Origin: Pseudomonas sp. PSB18
Lineage (GTDB): Bacteria; Pseudomonadota; Gammaproteobacteria; Pseudomonadales; Pseudomonadaceae
DNA: 64,000 nt
Assembly (NCBI RefSeq): GCF_014596565.1
Contig: NZ_NOIN01000002.1
Location: forward strand, 186,001 to 250,000
Reading direction: 5' to 3'
Part shown: positions 39,886-47,300 of the stretch, in pieces
How the letters are laid out: every line of letters starts with the position of its first letter
Numbering within the stretch: the stretch's first letter is position 1
The notes under the pieces: generated by a model
Seen by the model: the letters and a program-made list of their open reading frames with translations, nothing else
Told to the model about the DNA's origin: nothing
Database searches by the model: none
Made by a program: the position numbers and the translations under genes

Positions 39886-40760
39886 CAGCAAACTCCCTGG
39901 ATGACGCTATCACCCGACTCGATACGATCGATGAACAGACAGGCCGCGAGCAGGTCGGCGGCGCCGCCGGGCGAGGCGTTCAATGCAATCAGTTGTTGGT
40001 CCAGTGCGTGCAATCGGCGGCGGCCGTCGAGGCTCGCACTGCCACCGGCATCCAGTACCGCCTGGGCACCGGTCTGCATGGTTTGCAAACCGGGTTCGCC
40101 GGCGCGGTACAGCACGCAGGTGTCCGCCAGTTGGGTCATGATCGCCAGCAAGGCGTCGAGCCGGGCGTTCTGCTCGCCATGGCCGTGGGTTCGGCTACGC
40201 CTGAGTTGCGGCAGTGCGCGTTGCATGATCGAAGGAAAGCCAAGCTGCGCTTCTTCCCTTGCGCCGCGTGCGCCATAGCGCTGGGCCACCTGGGCGCCAT
40301 GGCTGAGAGGTCTTGGCGCGTAGCGATCTTCAAGCAGCGCCAGGCGTGCGGCACGCAATGTGAGGGCGCTGGCGGCGCTGGATTCAGGTTCCAGCGCCGC
40401 CGCAGCCACCAGCAGGCCCAACGCCCAGATCGCGCCACGATGGGTATTCACGCCGTCGGTGGTGGCGAGCATCGCCGCTTCGCCTTCACGACCAATGCGC
40501 CCAAGGGCTTCGCGTAGCGGCAGGCCCACTTCGCCGAACGCCATCGCCGCGTCAGCCATTTCCTTGAAGGCCGGCCACAAGGAAAGCGCCGAGGCGTGCA
40601 TCAGTCCCAGGTGCAGATCGGTGTGAGCGCCATTGCCACGGCGGTCCACCAGCGCCGGCTTGGGTGACAGGTCCGCTTCGTCGATCAGCGCGTCCACTGC
40701 CAGGTCCGCCAGCCGTTCGGCCAGGGTCAGGGTTTTCGGTTGCAGGTTGAGTGCGTGCAT
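39885..40760 (-). CDS. mdcB: Triphosphoribosyl-dephospho-CoA synthase
   Basis: 291 residues of the CitG/MdcB family, making the precursor of the MdcC prosthetic group from ATP and dephospho-CoA. Features are [34 protein letters not shown] and [18 protein letters not shown], which are typical of the family. ATG 40760 overlaps the mdcA stop (TAATG). Confidence 0.93.
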   Translation of the reverse strand: MHALNLQPKTLTLAERLADLAVDALIDEADLSPKPALVDRRGNGAHTDLHLGLMHASALSLWPAFKEMADAAMAFGEVGLPLREALGRIGREGEAAMLATTDGVNTHRGAIWALGLLVAAAALEPESSAASALTLRAARLALLEDRYAPRPLSHGAQVAQRYGARGAREEAQLGFPSIMQRALPQLRRSRTHGHGEQNARLDALLAIMTQLADTCVLYRAGEPGLQTMQTGAQAVLDAGGSASLDGRRRLHALDQQLIALNASPGGAADLLAACLFIDRIESGDSVIQGVC

Positions 40761-42430
40761 TACCAGCTCCTGAACTTGGCGGGAGGGTTGTAGAGGCCGC
40801 CGGACCACTCCACCAGGTCGGCCACGCTCTTGGCGGCAAGCAATTCGCGGGTGGCGTCGGTGCGGCGGATGCCCAGGTCTTCGGGCAAGGCGATCAGCCC
40901 TTCGCGGCGCATGCGGGCGGTGTCTTTCGGGTTGTGACGCAGGCCGACGGCGGTAACCCCGGCAACCGCCGCGATCATCGCCTGGCGTTCTTCCAGGGAA
41001 CGGGCCTTGTACAGATAGGCGATGCCCTCTTCGGTCAACAGATGGGTGACGTCGTCGCCGTAGATCATGATCGGCGCCAGGGGCATGCCGGCTTTCTTCG
41101 CCACATCCACCGCATCGAGGGTGTCGACGAACGTCGGTTTGCCGCCCTCCTGGAAGGTCTCGACCATCTGCACCACCAGCTTCTTGCCGCGTTCGAGCAA
41201 TGGAGCCTCGCCATCACCGTGGCGCATGTCGAGCCAGGCCGGGGTGCCGTGGCGGCGACCACGGGGATCGTGGCCCATGTTCGGCGCACCACCAAAACCG
41301 GCCAATCGGCCTCGGGTGACCGTCGAGGAATGACCGTCGCCGTCCACTTGCAGGGTGGCACCGATGAACAGGTCCACCGCGTATTGGCCGGCCAATTGGC
41401 AGACCATGCGGTTGGAGCGCAGCGAGCCATCGCGGCCGGTGAAGAACACGTCCGGCCGGGCGGCGATATAATGCTCCATGCCCAGTTCGGTGCCGAAGCA
41501 ATGCACGCTGTCGACCCAACCGCTTTCGATGGCCGGGATCAATGTCGGGTGAGGATTGAGGGTCCAGTTGCGGCAGATCTTGCCCTTCAGACCGAGGGAT
41601 TCGCCGTAGGTCGGCAGGATCAGCTCGATGGCGGCGGTGTTGAAGCCGATGCCGTGGTTGAGGGACTGGACGTTGTGCTTTTCGTAGATCCCACGGATCG
41701 CCATCATCGCCATGAGCACGTGCACAGGCTTGATGTGGCGTGGGTCGCGGGTGAACAACGGCTCGATGTAGAACGGCTTGTCGGCCACCACCACGAAATC
41801 CACCCAGGATGCCGGGATGTCTACTCGCGGCAAGTCGCTGACGTCATCCACCAACTGGTTGACCTGGACAATGACGATGCCATCGCTGAAGGCCGCCGGC
41901 TCGATCAACGCCGGGGTGTCTTCGGTGCTGGGGCCGGTGTAGATGTTGCCGGCGCGGTCGGCCATGAAACCGGCCGAGAGCACCACGTTGGGAATCAAGT
42001 CCACCACCAGCCGGGCGTAGAGTTCGATGTAGGTGTGGATCGCGCCGATTTCCAGCAGACCGTCTTCCAGCAACTGGCTGATGCGCAGACTCTGGGTCCC
42101 GGCGAAGGAAAAATCGAGTTTGCGGGCGATGCCACGTTCGAACAGGTCCAGGTGCTCGGAGCGGCCGACGCTGGGCATGATCATGTGCAGGTCGTGCAGC
42201 TTCGACGGGTCGGCCTTGGCCAGGGAGCGCGAAAGGAAATCCGCCTGCTTCTGGTTGTTGCCTTCCAGCACCACACGGTCGCCAGGTTCGATCAACACCT
42301 GCAACGCCTCGACGATCCGGTCGGTGGGCAATACCACGCCATCGACCATGCCCTTCACCTGTTCGAGACGCCGCTGCTTTTCGCCGCGCCGCCGCGTCCA
42401 GCGCGAGTCGGGGGATATTGTTGTTGTCAT
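40760..42430 (-). CDS. mdcA: Malonate decarboxylase alpha subunit (acetyl-S-ACP:malonate ACP transferase)
   Basis: 556 residues. It swaps acetyl for malonyl on the MdcC carrier. Recognisable regions include [54 protein letters not shown] and [20 protein letters not shown]. It is the first gene of the operon mdcABCDEGH-madLM. GGAG five bases before ATG 42430 fixes the start; a GTG two codons earlier is less likely. Confidence 0.95.
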   Translation of the reverse strand: MTTTISPDSRWTRRRGEKQRRLEQVKGMVDGVVLPTDRIVEALQVLIEPGDRVVLEGNNQKQADFLSRSLAKADPSKLHDLHMIMPSVGRSEHLDLFERGIARKLDFSFAGTQSLRISQLLEDGLLEIGAIHTYIELYARLVVDLIPNVVLSAGFMADRAGNIYTGPSTEDTPALIEPAAFSDGIVIVQVNQLVDDVSDLPRVDIPASWVDFVVVADKPFYIEPLFTRDPRHIKPVHVLMAMMAIRGIYEKHNVQSLNHGIGFNTAAIELILPTYGESLGLKGKICRNWTLNPHPTLIPAIESGWVDSVHCFGTELGMEHYIAARPDVFFTGRDGSLRSNRMVCQLAGQYAVDLFIGATLQVDGDGHSSTVTRGRLAGFGGAPNMGHDPRGRRHGTPAWLDMRHGDGEAPLLERGKKLVVQMVETFQEGGKPTFVDTLDAVDVAKKAGMPLAPIMIYGDDVTHLLTEEGIAYLYKARSLEERQAMIAAVAGVTAVGLRHNPKDTARMRREGLIALPEDLGIRRTDATRELLAAKSVADLVEWSGGLYNPPAKFRSW

Positions 42431-42436
42431 GACCAC

Positions 42437-42540
42437 TCCACGGGTTCGCTGTCGTGGGGGTTACCTTAGGAGTGATGGGACAACGGCATCAATCAAGCTC
42501 GACGGTGGATCGTTACGCTTGGAGTAATGGTTGGAAATGG
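42437..42540 (-). promoter_or_regulatory. mdcA promoter region with a LysR-type box
   Basis: TTAC-N7-GTAA at 42513-42527 is a symmetric LysR-like site about 83 bp upstream of mdcA. TTGATT lies further downstream as a possible -35 with a weak -10, as expected for an activator-dependent promoter. MdcR is the natural candidate binder. Confidence 0.6.
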
Positions 42541-42543
42541 ATC

Positions 42544-42770
42544 TGTGTGGGAGCGAGCTTGCTCGCGAAAGTGGCGGGTCAGCTTGCACCTGTTCTGAAT
42601 GGGCCGCCGCCTTCGCGGGCAAGCCCGGCTCCCACAGGTTCTGTGGGGTTCACAAAAGTAACGTCCACCGTCAATCCCTTGTGGGAGCGAGCCTGCTCGC
42701 GATAGCGGTGGGTCAGTCGGTATCTGCTCTGAATGGGCCGCCGCTATCGCGAGCAGGCTCGCTCCCACAG
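42544..42770. repeat. Two tandem REP pairs sharing the same spacer
   Basis: REP copies at 42544-42570, 42611-42638, 42678-42705 and 42743-42770 alternate in orientation, forming two REPINs. The spacers are related too: both end in TCTGAATGGGCCGCCGC and both contain GGGTCAG, so the unit appears to have been duplicated. This block fills most of the 380 bp between mdcA and the HEPN gene. Confidence 0.88.
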
Positions 42771-42810
42771 GGCTTGTAGTTGAGTTCAGATTTCGCGGCT
42801 TGCGCCAGGA

Positions 42811-43149
42811 TCAGCAGATGTCCATCAGTCGCCGGACTCGCTCCAGCAGTTCCACAGCATTCTCGATCAGTTGAGCGAGAAGCCCATGATCTTCATCCAT
42901 ATAGCCTTCGTATTCGGCAAGATTGCGCCGTTCATGGCAAAGCGCAAATATGCGGACCTGAAGCTTGCTTGCATCTGCGGTGTGAATCAGGCATTGAAAA
43001 ACCAGATAACGCTTGTCCGAACGATAACCGCTCAAGCGCAGTGCCGTGAGCGCCAGGGCATGAGCCGCGTTGTAGGCCAGGTCAAAGCGGCTGGCGAATG
43101 AAAGAGATGGCGTTTGTGCGTCATTGAGGCGAGCCATTGCCGAGCGCAT
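42811..43149 (-). CDS. HEPN-domain protein, probable partner of the upstream nucleotidyltransferase
   Basis: A 112-residue, predicted all-helical protein. The C-terminal segment RRNLAEYEG (74-82) fits the Arg-Asn...Tyr form of the HEPN active-site motif (R-N-x-A-E-Y), known in the SAV_6107-like branch, where Tyr takes the place of the usual His. HEPN proteins paired with minimal nucleotidyltransferases are toxins, often RNases, silenced by AMPylation. The GAGGG ribosome site favours ATG 43149. It lies 48 bp downstream of the nucleotidyltransferase gene. Confidence 0.75.
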   Translation of the reverse strand: MRSAMARLNDAQTPSLSFASRFDLAYNAAHALALTALRLSGYRSDKRYLVFQCLIHTADASKLQVRIFALCHERRNLAEYEGYMDEDHGLLAQLIENAVELLERVRRLMDIC

Positions 43150-43197
43150 CAAGCCCTCGCATCCTGGCGATCAGGTGGCTCGGCCTTGAGCCCGCCA

Positions 43198-43827
43198 CTA
43201 CGTAACAGATTCTCCAGGTTTTCCTGGTATCCCATCCTTGGACTCCAAAGGGTCTTCACCCAGCAAGCTGATCTTGTCCTGTTGCGCTACTCGCGTCACG
43301 AAGCTGTTGCCAGCTGCGAATTTTGCGGCCCAGTCCTGAGGCGTGTAGAGCGTAGGGTTAAGAGGACGGCCCAGTTGCTCTTCCAGGGGCATAAGCCGCT
43401 CCATCACCTCACTGTAGTGCAGTCCATCGCCGATCAGCATGAGATCTATGTCACTGGATGCGTTTGCCTGATCCTTGGCGATAGAGCCGTAGACGAACGC
43501 CCATCTCAGCTGTCTGGAAAAAGGTTCCAATGCCTGGCGAATCGGCTCGGCCAGACCGATGGTTTTGCGAACGATGCCCAGCAGTTCAGCGTAAATAGGG
43601 CAGCGTGTATTGGCCTGATAATGGGTTTGGTTACCTTGACGAGTCATCGTCAGAACACCCGAATTCTGCAAGCGCTCCAGCTCGCGCATCAGACTGCCTT
43701 TGCCCACTTGAGCCCTGCGAGCAATCTCATTGGTGTAGAAACTCTGTTCCGGTTTCCCGAACAACAAGCCCAGGATCCGTTGCTGGGTTACCGTAAACAA
43801 TGCATCGCTGAGAGAGAGATGATCCAT
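43198..43827 (-). CDS. Winged-helix / minimal nucleotidyltransferase (MNT) fusion
   Basis: 209 residues. Positions about 10-70 form a winged helix (SFYTNEIARRAQVGKGSLMR ELERLQ). Positions about 95-150 carry a polymerase-beta-like nucleotidyltransferase with VYGSIAKDQANASSDIDLML (Gly114-Ser115, Asp126, Asp128). The combination suggests an antitoxin that both modifies its HEPN partner and represses its own promoter. No clear Shine-Dalgarno is present. The start at 43827 lies 9 bp past a large palindrome. Confidence 0.8.
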   Translation of the reverse strand: MDHLSLSDALFTVTQQRILGLLFGKPEQSFYTNEIARRAQVGKGSLMRELERLQNSGVLTMTRQGNQTHYQANTRCPIYAELLGIVRKTIGLAEPIRQALEPFSRQLRWAFVYGSIAKDQANASSDIDLMLIGDGLHYSEVMERLMPLEEQLGRPLNPTLYTPQDWAAKFAAGNSFVTRVAQQDKISLLGEDPLESKDGIPGKPGESVT

Positions 43828-43836
43828 GGGGAAACC

Positions 43837-43880
43837 ATAAGTCCCAAAAAGGGAACGATAGGTCCCTTTTTGGGACTTAT
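43837..43880 (-). promoter_or_regulatory. Nested-dyad operator and promoter of the MNT-HEPN pair
   Basis: Perfect 18-bp arms (43837-43854 and 43863-43880) surround 8 bp. Each arm also contains its own dyad TCCC-N5-GGGA (43842-43854 and 43863-43875), whose centres are 21 bp apart, two helical turns. On the minus strand, TTGATA, 17 bp, TATCGT form a promoter with one dyad between -35 and -10 and the other just downstream. Confidence 0.7.
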
Positions 43881-43886
43881 CAAGCC

Positions 43887-44360
43887 TTAAGGCCTTGCGG
43901 AGGGACTAATGAGTCCGGCGGCAATCACCAATTCTTCCAACGCCAGCAAATCCGGCACCTTCGCCACATGCTCGCCCACCTGCACAGCCGCCTGCTCCAG
44001 ACCGCAGAGCGGCACGTCGACGTAACTCAACTGGCTATCAAGCTTGTAGGAACGCGGGATGCCCTGCACCAACAGGGCGATGAACTTCAGTTCCGCGCGA
44101 CCGCCCAGGGCATTGAGCACGGCGATGCGGGCGCGCTCGCCAATCACGGTTTTCTGGTCACAGGCCGATTCGAAACTCAATAACGGGATCTGCCGCTCGC
44201 GCCAGGAAACCCAGCCCAGGAACCACGGCGGGGTGTCCATATCGAAGGTGCCGCTCTGATAATCGATCAGCTCGGCCACCGCCACGTTGGGCAGCACCAG
44301 GTGCCGGTCGGCCAGGGGCAACAGCAGCCCGGTCAGGTAGCGGGTGCGGTGGTCATGCAT
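43887..44360 (-). CDS. chpC: Chemosensory adaptor ChpC (CheW-like)
   Basis: 157 residues with a CheW-like fold: YLTGLLLPLADRHLVLPNVA, WFLGWVSWRERQIPLLSFES and QLSYVDVPLCGLEQAAVQVG. In P. aeruginosa it is the second adaptor of the Pil-Chp system. It overlaps the chpA stop by 8 bp and is the last gene of the operon here. The MNT-HEPN islet follows. Confidence 0.9.
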   Translation of the reverse strand: MHDHRTRYLTGLLLPLADRHLVLPNVAVAELIDYQSGTFDMDTPPWFLGWVSWRERQIPLLSFESACDQKTVIGERARIAVLNALGGRAELKFIALLVQGIPRSYKLDSQLSYVDVPLCGLEQAAVQVGEHVAKVPDLLALEELVIAAGLISPSARP

Positions 44361-47300
44361 GGGGCTTGCTCCAGTGGGCGATGCTCTCGAGCAGCACCGA
44401 TTCCTGGTAGGGCTTGCCCAGGTAGTCGTTGACCCCGATGGCCATGGCCCGGTCGCGGTGTTTCTGGCCCGTGCGGGAGGTGATCATGATGATCGGCAGG
44501 TGCGCCAGGTGCGGCTCGTTGCGTACTTGCGTCGCGACCTCGAAACCGTCCATGCGGGGCATCTCGATGTCCAGCAACATCAGGTCCGGGGTGTGTTCAG
44601 CCAGCACCGCCATGGCATCCACGCCGTCCTTGGCGGTCAGGACATGCATGCCATGACGCTCCAACAGGCGGCTGGTGACCTTGCGGACCGTCACCGAGTC
44701 GTCCACCACCAGTACCAACAACGGCCGCTGATGCTCGCCCTCGCCTTCGGTCAGTACCGGACGACGCGGGGCCTGGCTGGGCATGGCGCGGATCGGTGCC
44801 AACAGGTCGAGAATCAGCACTACCCGGCCGTCACCGAGGATGGTCGCACCGGACAGGCCCTGCACCGCCGAGAATTGTGGGCCGAGGCTCTTGACCACGA
44901 TCTCCCGGGTCCCGACGGTGGCATCCACCTGCACTGCGACATGCCGTTCGTTGCACTGCACCAGCAACAGCGGCAAGGGCTGGCTCTGGCCCAACAGTTT
45001 CGGCCGGGGCGCGGTTTTCAGCAGCTCGCCCAGGTAGCACAACTCATACCGTTGCCCAGCATAGGTGTAGGTGGGTGGATCGAGTTGGTAATAAGCCTCC
45101 AGCTCGGCGGGCAGCACCCGCACGATGCTTTCGATGGTGTTCAACGGGATCGCGTACTGGTCTTCGTGACACTGCACCATCAGGGCCCGGTTGACCGACA
45201 CGGTAAAGGGCAGGCGGATGCGGAAGTGCACGCCCTGCCCCGGCGTCGAGTCGATGACCATGCTGCCGCCCAGTTGCCGCACCTCTTCGTGGACCACGTC
45301 CATGCCGACGCCACGCCCGGAGATCTGGGTGATTTTTTCGGCGGTGGAGAAGCCCGGCTGCAGGATGAACTGCAACACGTCGCGGTCGCTGATGTCGCTG
45401 TCCGGCGCCAGCAGTCCGCGCTTGATCGCCTTGCGCCGCACCGCGTCCAGCGGCACACCGGCACCGTCGTCGCGGATATCGAAGACGATGTCGCCGCCTT
45501 CCCGGGACAGGTCGAGGCTGATACGCCCACGGGCCGGCTTGCCCGCGGCGATGCGCACGTCCGCCGGCTCCAGACCATGGTCGACGGCGTTGCGCAGCAT
45601 GTGTTCCAACGGCGCGGCCATGCGTTCCAGCACGTTGCGATCCATCTCGCCTTCGGCATTGTCGACGACGAACTCCACATCCTTGCCCAGTTCTTGCGCC
45701 ACTTGCCGGACGATGCGCTGGAGCCGCGGCACCATGCGCTCGAACGGCACCATGCGCGTGCGCATCAGGCCTTCCTGGAGCCGGGTGTTGATGCGCCGTT
45801 GTTGTTGCAACAGGTTCTCGGCGTCATGGTTGCTGCGGTCCAGGGTTTCCTTGAGGTCAAGCAAGTCCGAGGCGGACTCGAACAGTGCCCGGGACAACTG
45901 CTGCAGCTGGGAATGACGGTCCATCTCCAGCGGGTCGAATTCTTCGTAGCCCAGGCGCTCGGCTTCCACTTGCTGGCGGCTGAGAATCCGCCCCTGCGTT
46001 TCAGTGTCCAGGCGTCGCAACTGGTCGCGCATGCGCTCGATGGTGGTTTCCATCTCGCTCAGGGCCACGTGTGCGTCGTTGACCTGCTGTTCGATACGGC
46101 CACGGAAGATCGAGGTTTCCCCGGCCAGGTTCACCAGGTCGTCCAGCAGTTCGGCAGACACCTTGACCATGTCCGCACCGTCGCTCGATGCAGCTGGCTC
46201 GGGCTTGGCGGGCGCGGGTGCCGTGGCCGCACCTACGGGCATGGTCGGGACTGCGGGGGGCTCCGTAGCCGGCGTTTCGCTGTCCTGCGGGTGGTTGACC
46301 GCCTGGATCTGCGCAATCAGCCGGTCCGCCGGCGGACAGGCCAGGCCGGCCCGTACAGCATCGAGCATGTGGGCCAGGCGGTCATGGCTGCTCTGCAGCA
46401 GGACGAACAGCGCCGGAGTCGCTTGCAACAGGCCCGCGGACAAGCCTTCGTAGAGGTTTTCCAGCTCATGGGCCAGGTCGCCGATGGGCCCGATCTCCAC
46501 CATCCGCGCACCGCCCTTGAGGGTGTGCAGGTCCCGCAGCAGGGTTTCCACCGCCTGGCGGTTCGACGGTTCGGCCTGCCAGCGCAGCAGGGCCGCGCCG
46601 GAGCTGTCGAGGATATCGAAACCTTCCTCGAGGAAGATGTCCAGCAGCTCGGGATCATGGCTGGCCGCGTCGCCCGGGATGGATCCGACGCCTTCGACGG
46701 CGTTCGGCTTGTCCTGACGGAACCGGCGGATGGCGTCGATCAGTGAAACCGGATCGCCCAAGGTCTGGCCCTGCTGCAGTTGTCCGAGCAACAGGTCGAG
46801 ACGCTCGTGGCTGCCGTTGAGCAAGTGAGCCAGCTCATCGCTGTAACTGTAGCGGCGATCCACCAGGCCTTCGTAGAGGTTTTCCAGCTCCTGGGCCAGA
46901 TCGCTGATCGGCCGGATACCGGCCATGCGCGCACCGCCCTTGAGGGTGTGCAGGTCCCGCTGCAACGAGGACAGCGGCGCTCCGTTGTCCGGGTCGGCCA
47001 GCCAGCGTTGCAGGGCCTGGGCCGCGCTTTCCAGGATGTCCTGGGCCTCTTCGAGGAAGATCGAGGTAATGTCGTCGTCCACCGACGTGTCAGCAGGCAC
47101 GTCGCGTTCGAGCTCGGCGGTTGCATGACCCAGCTCGCGGATGCTCAAGGTGCGGCTGCCATCGCTACGGATCAGGCCGGTGGCCGACGGATCGAGACCA
47201 GCCTCGAGCAACGCGTGCAGGGCCTGGACCCGCTCGGGCCGTGGATGCACATGCTGGCCGGCCGCCAACTCATCGAGCATGTCGATCAGCGCTTCGTGGG

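Noticed and set aside
42544..42770. Regularly spaced palindromes that could be read as a CRISPR array
   Set aside because: Copies alternate in orientation, the spacers are related to each other, and no cas genes are nearby; these are REP pairs.
44344..46746. 800-codon frame antisense to chpA
   Set aside because: Shadow of the GC-rich third positions of chpA; no ribosome site or recognisable domain.
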